A stretch of 64,000 nt of DNA from Rhizobium sp. L1K21 (GCF_024055895.1 NZ_JAMXLE010000009.1:62001-126000), one strand, 5' to 3'. Positions 17,713 through 27,548 are shown, numbered from the stretch's first letter. Translations and numbers: made by a program. The notes: generated by a model from the letters alone, not told the origin.

Positions 17713-18993
17713 ATGATCCAAAAAGACGTGATTGAAAGCGCCAACGAAAAGGCACACAGCGCATTGAATGCAGATTATGCGGCACTCGGCGAACACCTCG
17801 CCCGCCGTGGCATCGATATCAACGCGATCAAGGACAAGGTCGCGGCCTACGGCGTTGCCGTCCCCTCTTGGGGTGTAGGAACCGGCGGAACGCGCTTTGC
17901 CCGTTTTCCTGGTAGTGGTGAACCGCGGGACATTTTCGACAAGATGGACGATTGCGGCGTCATTCATCAGCTGACCGGTGCAACGCCTTCAGTCTCGCTG
18001 CACATACCTTGGGACAAGGCCGACCCTGCTTCTCTCAAGGCAAAAGCACAGGAAACGGGTCTTGCCTTCGATGCTGTGAACTCCAACACGTTTCAGGATC
18101 AGGCCAACCAGGCGCATTCCTATAAATTCGGATCGCTGAGCCACAGCGACGCGGCAACCCGCCAGCAGGCGGTGGATCACAACATTGAGTGTATCGAGAT
18201 CGGCAAGACAATCGGTTCGAATGCGCTGACTGTGTGGATCGGCGATGGATCGAACTTCCCCGGCCAGACGAACTTCACCCGACAGTTCGAGCGTTACCTT
18301 GATGCCATGCATTCCGTCTACAAGGCCCTGCCTGAAGACTGGCGCATCTTCACTGAACACAAAATGTATGAGCCGGCTTTCTATTCAACGGTCGTACAGG
18401 ACTGGGGCACCAATTACATGATCGCCCAGGAACTAGGTGAGAAGGCCTTTTGCCTCGTCGATCTCGGCCACCACGCGCCGAATGTGAACATCGAAATGAT
18501 TGTCGCCCGCCTGATCCAGTTCAACAAACTTGGCGGGTTCCATTTCAACGATTCAAAATACGGCGACGACGATCTCGATACCGGTTCCATTGATCCCTAT
18601 CGCCTGTTCCTCGTCTTCAACGAATTGGTCGATGCGGAAGCCCGCAACGCCCCCGGTTTCAATCCTGCCCACATGCTGGATCAGTCGCATAATGTGACGG
18701 ACCCGATCGAAAGCCTCATGGTTTCGGCCATGGAGGTACAGCGCGCCTACGCCGCTGCTCTTTTGGTCGACCGTGAAGCTCTGGAAGGCTATCAGGAAGA
18801 CAACGATGCCCTTATGGCGACATCGACGTTGAAGAAGGCATTCCGCACCGATGTCGAACCAATCCTCGCCATGGCACGCCTCGAAAAGGGTGCCGCGATC
18901 GATCCGGTCACCGCCTATCGTTTATCTGGGTATCGAGCCAGGGTGGCCGGTGAGCGTCCTGCCGTTTCCGGGGCTGGCGGTGGCATCGTCTGA
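17713..18993 (+). CDS. rhaI: RhaI, L-rhamnose isomerase (xylose-isomerase-like type)
   Basis: 426-residue TIM-barrel sugar isomerase converting L-rhamnose to L-rhamnulose with a divalent metal. It belongs to the rhizobial RhaI type rather than the E. coli RhaA type. Metal-ligand regions are visible in FTEHKMYEPAFYS, LVDLGHHAPNVNIE and GGFHFNDSKYGDDDLD. The start at ATG 17713 has GGAGGGG 5 bases upstream; the frame also contains an upstream TTG, which I reject. It follows rhaD by 24 bases. Confidence 0.94.
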   Translation: MIQKDVIESANEKAHSALNADYAALGEHLARRGIDINAIKDKVAAYGVAVPSWGVGTGGTRFARFPGSGEPRDIFDKMDDCGVIHQLTGATPSVSLHIPWDKADPASLKAKAQETGLAFDAVNSNTFQDQANQAHSYKFGSLSHSDAATRQQAVDHNIECIEIGKTIGSNALTVWIGDGSNFPGQTNFTRQFERYLDAMHSVYKALPEDWRIFTEHKMYEPAFYSTVVQDWGTNYMIAQELGEKAFCLVDLGHHAPNVNIEMIVARLIQFNKLGGFHFNDSKYGDDDLDTGSIDPYRLFLVFNELVDAEARNAPGFNPAHMLDQSHNVTDPIESLMVSAMEVQRAYAAALLVDREALEGYQEDNDALMATSTLKKAFRTDVEPILAMARLEKGAAIDPVTAYRLSGYRARVAGERPAVSGAGGGIV

Positions 18994-19198
18994 TTTCTAT
19001 GACTGCGCGGGAAGTTTCAAGGCTAGCCTCTCATAAGAAAATGAAGAGGCGGCTTGACCTGCGTGAACGCGACCTTTGGGTTCAGTATCGTCGTGTTTGC
19101 CATAGAGGCGCTACAAAGCTACGTCGCGCGAAATCGACCATTTGTGATAAAATATGATGCCCACTATCGTGCAGGCCAACGCATCGCCGCGTCACCTG

Positions 19199-19285
19199 CA
19201 GAAGCGATGGGTAAGGACCGGAGCGCGCCATTTGCTGAAGGTTCGTGCCGCCCTGCTCAACGGTGATCTTTCAAAACGGACGAGA
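19199..19285 (+). pseudogene. Possible transposase C-terminal remnant
   Basis: The frame here reads KRWVRTGARHLLKVRAALLN, which resembles the conserved W..kGAh.LL.vR..vlnG stretch near the C-terminus of some transposases (I am reminded of the ISKra4-like group, not certain). No N-terminal part, no inverted repeats and no DDE residues are visible. If real, it is a small remnant of an insertion element. Confidence 0.3.
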
Positions 19286-19329
19286 TATCAACCTGCGCCG
19301 AGCCTGGACCTGGACCTGCGGCGGCTTTG

Positions 19330-19369
19330 TATGAGCCGATCCTACCACGTATGAGCCGATCCTACCACG
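19330..19369. repeat. Two perfect tandem copies of a 20-bp unit
   Basis: The unit TATGAGCCGATCCTACCACG occupies 19330-19349 and again 19350-19369 without mismatch. It lies in non-coding sequence next to a transposase-like scrap. It could be replication slippage or a remnant of a mobile-element end. Confidence 0.9.
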
Positions 19370-19524
19370 ACTGAAAGCAACATGACCCCAATGGATTGAA
19401 CGGTCTCCTTTCATCTCAAGTGGAGACAGCGCACCAGAATAAATTCTTCATGTCCAAGGCGGGCAGAACCGGCGGACGATGGCTGCCGGTTCCACGCCAG
19501 TCGGCATGAGTGGAGAAGAGGATG

Positions 19525-21147
19525 TCACACCGCCCTTTTATCGAAGACCAGATCGGAATAACCGTTGTTTTTGGCCGCCATGCAATGTGCGCGGTAATTG
19601 GCAAAACCGCCGACATACATGGACAAACCGGTGGGCTTGCCCTTGACGTTCGAACCGACCCACCAGGTTTGGGCCTTGCGAATGAGCGAGGGCTCGGCAA
19701 GGCGGAAAACCTCGTCCATCCATCGGTCCTCAGCCTCCTTGGTCACCTCGAAGGCGTCCAGGCCTTGCTTCTTCATATGACCGATCAAATCGGCGGCCCA
19801 TTCCACATCGTTCTCGGCAATGGTGATGAGGTTTGCGAGTGCGGCAGGACCGTTTGGACCACTGGTCGCAATCATGTTTGGAAAGCCCTCGACCAGAATA
19901 CCAAGATAGGAGCGCGGTCCCTCCTTCCACTTGTCTTTCAAAAGCACACCACCGCGTCCCACCACTTCAAAGGCCAACAGCGCGCCAGTCAATGCATCAT
20001 ATCCGGTGGCGAAGATGATGATGTCCAGTTCAACTTCACCTGACTCTGTGCGGATACCGTTTTCGGCGATTTCAACGATCGGGTCTTTCAGGCAATCCTT
20101 GAGATGGACATTGGGCAGATTGTACGTCTCGTAATATTCCGTATCCAGGCAGGGCCTGCGCGCGAAGATCGGATAACCGCGCGGCTTGAGCGCCTCGGCG
20201 ACCTCGGGATCCTCGACGATTTCTCCGATTTTATCGCGCACAAAGTCGGCAACCTGATCATTGGCAGCCTGATTGGACAACAGGTCGGAAAAGCAGGCCA
20301 GAAAGGTGTGCCCACCGTCCAGCCAGGCATGTTCCATCACATCTCTGCGCTGAGACGGCGGCAGGGAGAAAAAGGGCCGCGTCGACACAGGGCGCGTGCC
20401 ACCTGTCGGGTTCATCTTCATTGCCGCGCGCATTGCAGGATAATTGGCCTTCATTTCAGCCAGATACGCTTCATCAAGATCGTGATTACGCATCGGCAAG
20501 GTCCAGCTCGGTGTCCGCTGGAACACGAAAAACTCCCCGGCTTTGCGTCCAACCTCCTGGGTGATCTGGATGCCGGTCGATCCGGTACCAATGAGACCAA
20601 CACGCTTGCCGGTAAAATCGATTTCCTCGTGCGGCCATTTCTGCGCGCGATAAATCGGTCCCTTGAACCGTTCGATGCCTGCGATGTCGGGATCTTTCGG
20701 GATGGACAGCGGGCCGGTCGACATGATGCAGAATGGGGCTTCCAGAACGGCACCGTCATCGGTTGTGCAGCGCCACAGTTTCTCTTCTTCATCCCATCTG
20801 GCGCTGGTGACGCGGGTGTTGAACCGGAAGTTCTTACGCAACTCCAGCCTGTCGGCTACGAAATTGGCATAGGCCAGGATTTCCGGCTGTGCGGCGAACT
20901 GCTCCGACCAGTTCCATTCCTGCTGAATTTCATCTGAGAAGCCGTAAGAGTAATCGACCGACATCAGGTCGCACCGCGCACCCGGATAGCGGTTCCAATA
21001 CCAGACACCACCGACGTCGCCTCCAGCCTCGATGCCGACGACGTTGTACCCTTCCTCACGGAACTTGTAGACGGCATACATGCCGCCGAAACCTGCTCCT
21101 ACCACTATAATATCGACGCGTTCGGCGCTCTGAATAGTCCTGCTCAT
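19525..21147 (-). CDS. Baeyer-Villiger-type flavoprotein monooxygenase
   Basis: 540-residue class B flavoprotein monooxygenase (cyclohexanone/phenylacetone monooxygenase-like), normally inserting oxygen next to a ketone using NADPH and FAD to give an ester or lactone. FAD motif GAGFGG is at 17-22, the conserved GGVWYWNRYPG at about 46-56 and NADPH motif GTGSTG at 187-192. The family fingerprint FxGxxxHxxxW is present as FKGPIYRAQKW (161-171), but its His is Arg167. ATG 21147 has GGAGGAG upstream. It is the last gene of an operon with a flavin reductase, an acyl-CoA ligase and an SMP-30 lactonase, which supports ring oxidation to a lactone. The His replacement may alter coupling or chemistry. 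Confidence 0.88.
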   Translation of the reverse strand: MSRTIQSAERVDIIVVGAGFGGMYAVYKFREEGYNVVGIEAGGDVGGVWYWNRYPGARCDLMSVDYSYGFSDEIQQEWNWSEQFAAQPEILAYANFVADRLELRKNFRFNTRVTSARWDEEEKLWRCTTDDGAVLEAPFCIMSTGPLSIPKDPDIAGIERFKGPIYRAQKWPHEEIDFTGKRVGLIGTGSTGIQITQEVGRKAGEFFVFQRTPSWTLPMRNHDLDEAYLAEMKANYPAMRAAMKMNPTGGTRPVSTRPFFSLPPSQRRDVMEHAWLDGGHTFLACFSDLLSNQAANDQVADFVRDKIGEIVEDPEVAEALKPRGYPIFARRPCLDTEYYETYNLPNVHLKDCLKDPIVEIAENGIRTESGEVELDIIIFATGYDALTGALLAFEVVGRGGVLLKDKWKEGPRSYLGILVEGFPNMIATSGPNGPAALANLITIAENDVEWAADLIGHMKKQGLDAFEVTKEAEDRWMDEVFRLAEPSLIRKAQTWWVGSNVKGKPTGLSMYVGGFANYRAHCMAAKNNGYSDLVFDKRAV

Positions 21148-21189
21148 AAAACCGCTCCTCCGGAATAGAATAAGATGTGCTGCTCGACC

Positions 21190-21714
21190 TCACTCGGGTG
21201 CGACACGACGGAAGAACCCGTCGCGATAGAGCAGTGCGTTGAATTCGGTGCTTGTGACGGCGACGACGCGGCCAAAGAGCACTTCATGCGTGCCATGGAT
21301 GAGCGACTGCTCCAGCACGCAGTCAAAGGAACTGACCGACTCTTCAAGGATCGGGGCTCCAGTCTTGAGGCCAGTCCAACGGCCCAAAGCAAGCCGCGCC
21401 TCACCTTTCAGCTCATGATTGGAAAATGCGCGCGCCAGATCCGATTGCTGCTCACTCAGGAAATTGACCGCGAAAGCTCCATTTTCCCCCACAAGGCTCA
21501 GCATTTTCGCCCGCCGGTTCACACAGACAACAATGGTCGGCGGATTGGTCGTCACCGAACATATCGCTGTTGCTGTCAGGCCGTTGCGGCCACGTGGTGA
21601 GCGCGCCGTGATCACGGCAACCGGCGACACGACACGCCGCATTGCATGTTTGTATTCTGCTTCCGACACTGCGTCCGGCAGGTCTTGAACGTCTTTTGGC
21701 GAAACCAATTCCAC
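21190..21714 (-). CDS. Flavin reductase family protein
   Basis: 174-residue NAD(P)H:flavin oxidoreductase of the HpaC/RutF-like split-barrel type, supplying reduced flavin to a partner oxygenase. The FMN-binding segment RNGLTATAICSVTTNPPTIV and the C-terminal LLYRDGFFRRV block are typical. I prefer GTG 21714 (VELVSPKDV), which overlaps the upstream gene; the longer frame runs back inside that gene. Ribosome-binding site is weak (AGGCGG). It lies 42 bases before the BVMO-like gene. Classic BVMOs need no separate reductase, so the pairing is worth noting. Confidence 0.87.
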   Translation of the reverse strand: MELVSPKDVQDLPDAVSEAEYKHAMRRVVSPVAVITARSPRGRNGLTATAICSVTTNPPTIVVCVNRRAKMLSLVGENGAFAVNFLSEQQSDLARAFSNHELKGEARLALGRWTGLKTGAPILEESVSSFDCVLEQSLIHGTHEVLFGRVVAVTSTEFNALLYRDGFFRRVAPE

Positions 21715-21724
21715 TGAGCGCCGC

Positions 21725-22252
21725 CTATTCGTGCTTGGGAAAAAGTGCGTAGACAGGATCGTGCGGCATGTTTGAGCCGATTGGCGCACGTGGCCCGAAC
21801 CTTTCTGCCTCACTGTCCTTTGGTGGCTCTTGGTGTTCGACCCAGTCGTAAACGACCGTTCGCTTCAGAACGCGCCATTCGTCGCCACGCTTTTCGAAAA
21901 GGTCGCAGTAGCGCCCACACAGCAGCACCTGACGCTCGATCCCGTCGGCACCTGTTCCGCGCTGGAAGGCAATGAAATAGGTCTCGACGGCTGCCTGTCC
22001 ATTATCGAGAAACTCGATCAGGATATTTCCCACATTGTGAATGTTGCGGGGCCCTGTCTTCCAGACAGCCCTCGCCATTTCGAAAAACCCTTCGACAGGC
22101 CCGTCGTAGGCGCCGTGGCAATCATGCGCATCAGGCCAGTAGGAAGAAACGAGTGCTGCCTCGTCGGCCCGGTCAATGCCTCGGCAATACCGGTGAATGC
22201 AGTCGCGGATCGCTTCCTTGTCCAAAAGCGCGTCAAGTTTCGGATCGCTCAT
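21725..22252 (-). CDS. SnoaL/NTF2-like domain protein
   Basis: 175-residue cytoplasmic protein with one NTF2/SnoaL_4-type domain. The N-terminal [23 protein letters not shown] helix and the C-terminal [16 protein letters not shown] strand pair are the family pattern. Members act as small isomerases, dehydratases, hydrolases or oxygenase beta-like subunits. ATG 22252 has GGAGG 4 bases upstream and overlaps the stop of the acyl-CoA ligase gene by four bases (ATGA). Within a ring-oxidation operon it could isomerise or dehydrate an intermediate; no direct evidence. Confidence 0.8.
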   Translation of the reverse strand: MSDPKLDALLDKEAIRDCIHRYCRGIDRADEAALVSSYWPDAHDCHGAYDGPVEGFFEMARAVWKTGPRNIHNVGNILIEFLDNGQAAVETYFIAFQRGTGADGIERQVLLCGRYCDLFEKRGDEWRVLKRTVVYDWVEHQEPPKDSEAERFGPRAPIGSNMPHDPVYALFPKHE

Positions 22253-24366
22253 TGTTCCTCCAGCGTCTTCATTTGCATGAGTGCATCCAGCGCCACGACG
22301 CCTTGTCCTTCCGGCAGCACCCTGACGGGATTAAGATCGATCCCCGATATACGGTCGCGATGGGCCGCGGCGAAACGCGATAGATCACTCAAGAGCCCCG
22401 CCAGCGCATCAACATCAGCTGGCGGTTCGCCGCGCACGCCCTCAAGCATCGGATAGCCGCGGATTTCCCGGATCATGCGGTGCGCCTCCTGAAGCCCGAA
22501 AGGCACCACGCGGAATGTCACATCCTTCAGCACTTCCACGAAAATGCCGCCAAGGCCGAACATCAGGATCGGACCGAAAACGGGATCGTCGTGAACGCCG
22601 ACGATGGTTTCGACGCCGCCCTTGACCATCGGGGCAACCAGCACACCCTCAATACGCGCCTCCGGCATCGCCTTACTGACGCGGGAGAGAATATCGTGCG
22701 TGGCTGAACGCACATCCTCTGGCGAAGTCAAGCCAAGTGCGACTCCCCCAATTTCAGTTTTGTGCGCAATGTCGGGTGAGCAGATTTTCAAAGCGACGGG
22801 GAAGCCGAGTGACTGCGCTGCCGCCGCGGCATCGTCTGCTGTCGTGGCGAGCCGTTCATCAGCAAACTGTAAACCGGCCTTTCTAAGCACCGCCTTTGCC
22901 GAAGCTTCACTGAGCGGCCCGTGAGGCAAGTCCATGGGGGCCATTGGATTGACTTGCCCATCCTTCCTGGCAAAAGCCTCAGCAAAATCGACCAATGCGC
23001 CAAAGGCGCGTGCCAGCTGCGCTCCATCTTCGTAGACCAGGAAGCCGTCCTCTTCATACTGCGCAACAACGTCCCGCGGTGCGGACATCGTCAAACCACG
23101 GATCGCTTCGCTGCGCGATGCCAGTCCAGCCATCAGAGATTCCCGAAGAGGTTTGGCAAAGCTTCGGCTGGACGGCCCTGTCCCCAGGATTGCGGAGAAG
23201 AAATCGTAGCCGCCTTTTTCCATCATCGTCCTGACGAAGGCGGTCAGTATCTCCCAGTCGCTCACAGCCTGCGCGGTGGCATCCACCGGGTTTGCCGGTG
23301 AGGCAAAGGGCAAAAGAGCCTTGAGTTCGGCCTGCGCGGAATCTGGCATGGCTGCGACGTCCAGCCCGGCATCGGTGCAATCGTCCGCAAGCTGGATACC
23401 GAACCCGCCCGACATGGTGAAGATGCCGACCTTGTTGGCAGACGGAAACCGACCGCGGGCGGCCGCATAGGCAATATCGATCTGCTCAGCTGTGGTGCGT
23501 GCACGGTAGACGCCATGCTGCCTGAGCACGGCATCGAAAACAGCGTCGGAACCGGCCAGGGATGCCGTGTGTGACTGCGCCGCCTTGGCGCCCGCCTCCG
23601 TCCTGCCCGTTTTCATGAAGACCACGGCTTTGCCCGCGCGTCGCGCACGCTCCAGCGCTGCCCGGAATCTGTCGCCGTCGCCAATCCCTTCGGCATAGGC
23701 CATCACAACCTGTGTTTCCGGCTGGTCAATGACATATTCCAGAGCCTCAGCCATGCTGATATCCATCTCGTTGCCCGTGGTGATCCACTGGCTGAGACCC
23801 AAGCCCCGAGCGCGCGCCAAATGCGCCAGATGCGAACCGTAAGCACCGCTTTGCGAAACAACGGCCACAGGCCCCGGCTTCAACAACTCGCCATCCAGAA
23901 TGACCGTGAAAGTGCCATAATAGCCGGTCGCGGGGTTCATCACGCCAAGGCAGTTTGGCCCAAGAAGCCGCATTCCGCCTTTTCGCGCAGTCTCCGCGAT
24001 CTGTTCCTGCAGAGCTGCGCCTTCGGCGTCGGCCTCTGCGAAACCGGCTGAGAAGACCACGCCGGATGAAACGCCGCGTGCAACACAGTCTTCGACCGCC
24101 GAAAACGTACCTGCCGCTGGCAGGGCAAGAATGACCGTATCGGGAACCTCGGGAAGATCGGCGATAGAGGGATAGGCCTTCAGCCCCTGCACCTCTGTCC
24201 GCTTCGGGTTGACCGGATAAATCGCCCCCGCATAACCCGCCTCACGCATGAAACGCAGCGGGCGGCCGCCGATACGCCGTACGTCGTCGGATGCCCCAAC
24301 CAATGCAACACTGCGTGGAGCGATGAGCGACGTAAAGGCGTTTGTCTTTGAATGTATCTCAGCCAC
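22249..24366 (-). CDS. ADP-forming acyl-CoA synthetase (acetate-CoA ligase family)
   Basis: 705-residue single-chain nucleoside-diphosphate-forming acyl-CoA synthetase. Order: CoA-binding domain (VALVGASDD near residue 16 onward), succinyl-CoA-ligase-like domain with the phospho-His motif [14 protein letters not shown], then a C-terminal ATP-grasp domain with [19 protein letters not shown]. It activates a carboxylic acid to a CoA thioester. The start is GTG 24366, which overlaps the SMP-30 gene by 8 bases, with GAGG upstream. It probably activates the hydroxyacid released by the lactonase encoded just before it (inferred). It resembles the second copy at 41102-43210 in architecture. Confidence 0.9.
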   Translation of the reverse strand: MAEIHSKTNAFTSLIAPRSVALVGASDDVRRIGGRPLRFMREAGYAGAIYPVNPKRTEVQGLKAYPSIADLPEVPDTVILALPAAGTFSAVEDCVARGVSSGVVFSAGFAEADAEGAALQEQIAETARKGGMRLLGPNCLGVMNPATGYYGTFTVILDGELLKPGPVAVVSQSGAYGSHLAHLARARGLGLSQWITTGNEMDISMAEALEYVIDQPETQVVMAYAEGIGDGDRFRAALERARRAGKAVVFMKTGRTEAGAKAAQSHTASLAGSDAVFDAVLRQHGVYRARTTAEQIDIAYAAARGRFPSANKVGIFTMSGGFGIQLADDCTDAGLDVAAMPDSAQAELKALLPFASPANPVDATAQAVSDWEILTAFVRTMMEKGGYDFFSAILGTGPSSRSFAKPLRESLMAGLASRSEAIRGLTMSAPRDVVAQYEEDGFLVYEDGAQLARAFGALVDFAEAFARKDGQVNPMAPMDLPHGPLSEASAKAVLRKAGLQFADERLATTADDAAAAAQSLGFPVALKICSPDIAHKTEIGGVALGLTSPEDVRSATHDILSRVSKAMPEARIEGVLVAPMVKGGVETIVGVHDDPVFGPILMFGLGGIFVEVLKDVTFRVVPFGLQEAHRMIREIRGYPMLEGVRGEPPADVDALAGLLSDLSRFAAAHRDRISGIDLNPVRVLPEGQGVVALDALMQMKTLEEQ

Positions 24367-25249
24367 CGAACTTGAACCTCGGTTCCGGAAGACCCTTTAT
24401 GCCAAGGCCCTCAAGTGCAAAAATGTGGCCACCATAGGGGTGGCGGGAAATGGCACGCCCCGAGCCCGAATCCTTGATCGACGTCATGTAAAGCGTATCC
24501 ATGTCCGGGCCGCCGAAGGTAATGCAGCTCGGCATATCCACCGGAGCCTCAACCAGCCGATCCAGCTTGCCATCCGGTGAAAAGCGTCCGATCTTGCCCA
24601 CATGTACCAATGCAACCCAGATGAAGCCTTCGGCATCAACGGTCGCGCCATCGGGGCCGGAGCCATGCTTGCTGGTGTCGATGTGCGCGCGTGGCTCAGT
24701 TAAGGGGTCACTCTCGGGCGAATAGTGGTAGGCTCTGATCTGGCGATCCAGACTGTCAGAGAAATAGAATGTCTCTCCATCTGGGCTGAAGCAAATCGAA
24801 TTCGAAATCCGGATTCCCGATGCGAGCCGCTCAACCTTTTGTTTGCCGGTAATGCGAACAAGTTCAGCGACAGGATCGGCATGAACACCCATGGTGCCAC
24901 AGACAAAACGACCTTGTCTGTCAACCTTGCCGTCGTTGAACCGAACGCGATCATCCTTGGGCTCAGGACGATAAAGTGGTTCCAGTGCGCCGGTTGCCAG
25001 ATCGACCAGATAGATCCCATCGCGCAATCCGGTGATCAACCGCCCCACATCTTCTGTGAGCCCTACACACCCGACCATTGAAGGCATTTCCACTTCGGAG
25101 AGCCGGTCTTCGGCATAGTCGAGATAACGGATCAGGCGTCTTGCACCATCGACCCAATAAAGCCGCCCGATGCGCTCGTCCCATACCGGGCTTTCGCCCA
25201 GCAGGTCCGGCCTGTCGGCAATGCGGGTTGCTATGATTGTAAGTGTCAT
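24359..25249 (-). CDS. SMP-30/gluconolactonase family lactonase
   Basis: 296-residue six-bladed beta-propeller calcium-dependent lactonase. Family features include the N-terminal LLGESPVWDERIGRLYWVDG (metal-ligand Glu) and ISNSICFSPDGETFYFSDS (Asn and Asp ligands). ATG 25249 has GGAG 7 bases upstream; the longer frame overlaps the binding-protein gene and is rejected. It hydrolyses a lactone, which fits a BVMO product from this operon. Sugar lactonase activity is the alternative. Located 56 bases after the ABC binding protein gene. Confidence 0.88.
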   Translation of the reverse strand: MTLTIIATRIADRPDLLGESPVWDERIGRLYWVDGARRLIRYLDYAEDRLSEVEMPSMVGCVGLTEDVGRLITGLRDGIYLVDLATGALEPLYRPEPKDDRVRFNDGKVDRQGRFVCGTMGVHADPVAELVRITGKQKVERLASGIRISNSICFSPDGETFYFSDSLDRQIRAYHYSPESDPLTEPRAHIDTSKHGSGPDGATVDAEGFIWVALVHVGKIGRFSPDGKLDRLVEAPVDMPSCITFGGPDMDTLYMTSIKDSGSGRAISRHPYGGHIFALEGLGIKGLPEPRFKFGG

Positions 25250-25305
25250 GAAAACTCCGGGAATTCTTGATGCATGGCCCGGTTTCCCGGGCCATGCAGC
25301 CGGAT

Positions 25306-26526
25306 TTATTTCTTCACCAGCGGGCAAGCGCTTTCTTCAAGCGGCGGCCAAACATCCTTGGCGTCCAGCTTGCCGATGATCTTGTAGTAGTCCCAATCAC
25401 CGGTGGACTCGGCAGGCGTTTTCACCTGCACCTGCAGCATGTCGCGGAAGACAACACCGTCTTCCCGGATCGATGCCTTTGTGAACAGATCATCGACCGG
25501 CATTTCGCGCATGTTCGACATGACGTCGTCGCCTGCATCAGAGCCAGCTGCTTCAATGGCCTTCAGATAATGATCTACCGCAGAGTAGGTTACGGTCTGG
25601 GACTCGTTTGGTTTGCGGCCGTTCATTGCCTCGCTCCACTTTTCAGAGAAGGCGCGCGTTTCCGGGCTCTGGTCCCAGTAAGCCGGTGCAGCAGCAATCA
25701 GGCCCTGCATGGTTTCCAGGCCGATACCGTCAACGTTGTTTACCTGCATGCCCAAAGGCGCAAGCTTCTGGCCGGCTTCAGCAATACCGAATTCCTTTGC
25801 CTGTTTGAGAACGTTCGCCAGGTCGGATCCCGCATTTGCAATCCCGATCACCTTTGCGCCAGAAGCCTGTGCCTGCAAAAGCTGCGAAGAGAAATCGTTG
25901 GCACCGAGCGGGTGAAGAACCGATCCCAATACCTTACCGCCATTGGCCTCGATGAATTTGGTGGCATCCTCCTGCCACGCCTTCCCGAACGTGTAGTCAA
26001 CGGTAATAAAGTACCACTCGTCCAGCCCTTGGGCGAGCTGCGACATCACGGACCCCTTGGCAAGCGTGTAGGTGTTGTATGCCCAGTTGGTGTTATAGGC
26101 TGTACACTTGGAATTCGTCGTCTCTGTCGTTGCCGTACCGGCGATCAAATACGGCTTCTTATGCGTTGCCATAATATCCGACACAGCAAGCGCGATGGAT
26201 GAAGCAGAGCAGCCGACAATGGCGTCAACGCCTTCATTCTCCACCCACTTCAGCGCTTGGGCCGCACCAATATCCGGCTTGTTCTGGTCGTCTGCGACAA
26301 CCACCTCAATGGGAACCCCATTGATTGCCCCGCCATGGTTTTCAACCGCCATCTTGACCGAAACCACCGAGCCTTGCCCGCAGTTGTCGGCATATGGGCC
26401 AGACTGGTCGTTCATGACCCCGATCCGAATGACCCCGTCCGAAATCTCGGCATGGGCTGGAACTGACGACAAGGACGTAGCCGCCAGGAATGCGGCAGCG
26501 AGGCTGCCTTTCCGGAAATAATTCAT
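25306..26526 (-). CDS. Liv-type ABC transporter substrate-binding protein
   Basis: 406-residue periplasmic binding protein of the branched-chain amino acid/urea type (type 1 periplasmic fold). The N-terminus MNYFRKGSLAAAFLAATSLS with cleavage near AHAEI is a Sec signal peptide, and RIGVMNDQSGPYADNCGQG follows. ATG 26526 has GGGAGG 6 bases upstream. Relatives bind amino acids but also aromatic and alicyclic acids. Its permeases and ATPases are encoded at 28.4-31.7 kb across the IclR gene, which links the two operons into one system. Confidence 0.9.
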   Translation of the reverse strand: MNYFRKGSLAAAFLAATSLSSVPAHAEISDGVIRIGVMNDQSGPYADNCGQGSVVSVKMAVENHGGAINGVPIEVVVADDQNKPDIGAAQALKWVENEGVDAIVGCSASSIALAVSDIMATHKKPYLIAGTATTETTNSKCTAYNTNWAYNTYTLAKGSVMSQLAQGLDEWYFITVDYTFGKAWQEDATKFIEANGGKVLGSVLHPLGANDFSSQLLQAQASGAKVIGIANAGSDLANVLKQAKEFGIAEAGQKLAPLGMQVNNVDGIGLETMQGLIAAAPAYWDQSPETRAFSEKWSEAMNGRKPNESQTVTYSAVDHYLKAIEAAGSDAGDDVMSNMREMPVDDLFTKASIREDGVVFRDMLQVQVKTPAESTGDWDYYKIIGKLDAKDVWPPLEESACPLVKK

Positions 26527-26583
26527 GTTTCACCTCCCGTTATTGTGGGCGAATCCTCTCAAAAATCGCCCGTTTCACCTCGC

Positions 26584-27342
26584 CTAAGAGAAGGCGTAGG
26601 TTATTCCTCCATCCACAAACAGCATATCGCCGGTAATGAACGACGCCTCCTCCGAGGCCAGAAAAACTGCCGCATCTGCCATATCCGATGGTTTGCCCAG
26701 ACGGCGGATCGGAACCCGTTCACGTCTTCGCTCCCAGCCCTCCTCGGTGACAACGCGCAGCGCTCCATCGGTCTGCGTCGGTCCAGGAGCAATCGCGTTC
26801 ACGCGTATATTGTCCGGCCCGAACTCAGCAGCGCCCGAACGGGTCGCCGCCGCAACAGCAGCCTTGACGGCGCTGTACATAATGCCATCCTTCATGGCGA
26901 GGACGGCCGAAGGAGATGCAATATTGACGATCGCACCGCCGCCCGCCTCACGCATTTGCGGCAATACGGCCTGGTAACCCCAGATCACGCCCTTGAAACC
27001 AACATCAATCATCAGCCCGATTGTTTTCTCGTCCTGTTCTTCGAGCGGTCCATAACGGTTGAACATCGCATTGTTCACCAGCAACGTGACCGGTCCGAAC
27101 TCAGCTTTGAGAGTTTCGGCGGCGCTGAAAACATCCGCGCGCTTTGCGGCGTTTCCAGCAACGGCCAGCGCCCTGCCGCCTGCATTGCGAATTGCCTGCG
27201 CAACCTCCTCTGCAGGTTCCTCCTTCAGATCCAAAACGCCGACGGCAGCACCTTCGCGGGCATAGGCTTCACAAATGGCACGGCCAATTCCCATGCCGCC
27301 GCCTGTCACCAGCGCAACCTTGCCGCTCAGCCTCTTGGACAT
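26584..27342 (-). CDS. Short-chain dehydrogenase/reductase
   Basis: 252-residue classical SDR. The cofactor motif GGGMGIG is near residues 14-20, NNA in LLVNNAM, and the active-site Tyr and Lys in MYSAVKAA. These enzymes interconvert alcohols and ketones with NAD(P)H. ATG 27342 has GGGAGG 5 bases upstream. As the first gene of the BVMO operon it could oxidise a secondary alcohol to the ketone substrate of the BVMO, but direction and substrate are inferred. Divergent from the IclR gene. Confidence 0.9.
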   Translation of the reverse strand: MSKRLSGKVALVTGGGMGIGRAICEAYAREGAAVGVLDLKEEPAEEVAQAIRNAGGRALAVAGNAAKRADVFSAAETLKAEFGPVTLLVNNAMFNRYGPLEEQDEKTIGLMIDVGFKGVIWGYQAVLPQMREAGGGAIVNIASPSAVLAMKDGIMYSAVKAAVAAATRSGAAEFGPDNIRVNAIAPGPTQTDGALRVVTEEGWERRRERVPIRRLGKPSDMADAAVFLASEEASFITGDMLFVDGGITYAFS

Positions 27343-27536
27343 ATAGCCTCCCTGCCGCAAAAGCCTGCGCCTCTGCGATCCTTAAAATTCAATTCGCTCT
27401 TGTTCGCGGTAAAGTGCGGACTGTCAGGCTGCAGCTCGGCAACAGCCTAGTTTTACCAAGTCCGGACCTCCTCCAATCCTCTGTTACAGAGTGTGTCACA
27501 GCACGTTGAAAATGACCACGATTTTGTATATATGCA

Positions 27537-27548
27537 GTGAAATTTCAC
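27537..27548. promoter_or_regulatory. 12-bp perfect palindrome, candidate IclR operator
   Basis: GTGAAATTTCAC is perfectly palindromic and is followed at 27553 by the related ATGAAATTC, making a second inverted pair TTTCA-CATTTA-TGAAA (27544-27559). It lies 28 bases upstream of the preferred IclR start and about 195 bases upstream of the divergent SDR start, in an AT-rich stretch. Autoregulation by the IclR protein is likely. Confidence 0.6.

Larger units (their letters stand above)
18994..19524. other. 531-bp gap with decayed transposase scrap and tandem repeat
   Basis: No intact gene. Just after rhaI there is an imperfect hairpin (GCCTCT near 19023 with AGAGGC near 19048) without a T-run, at best a weak terminator. 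A short frame at 19199-19285 resembles a transposase C-terminus, and a 20-bp unit is repeated in tandem at 19330-19369. This looks like a scar between the rha locus and the next catabolic cluster. Confidence 0.4.

Noticed and set aside
19330-19369. CRISPR-like repeat
   Set aside because: Two directly abutting 20-bp units without spacers; no cas genes.
25267-26202. 311-codon plus-strand open frame
   Set aside because: Antisense shadow of the Liv-type binding protein gene.
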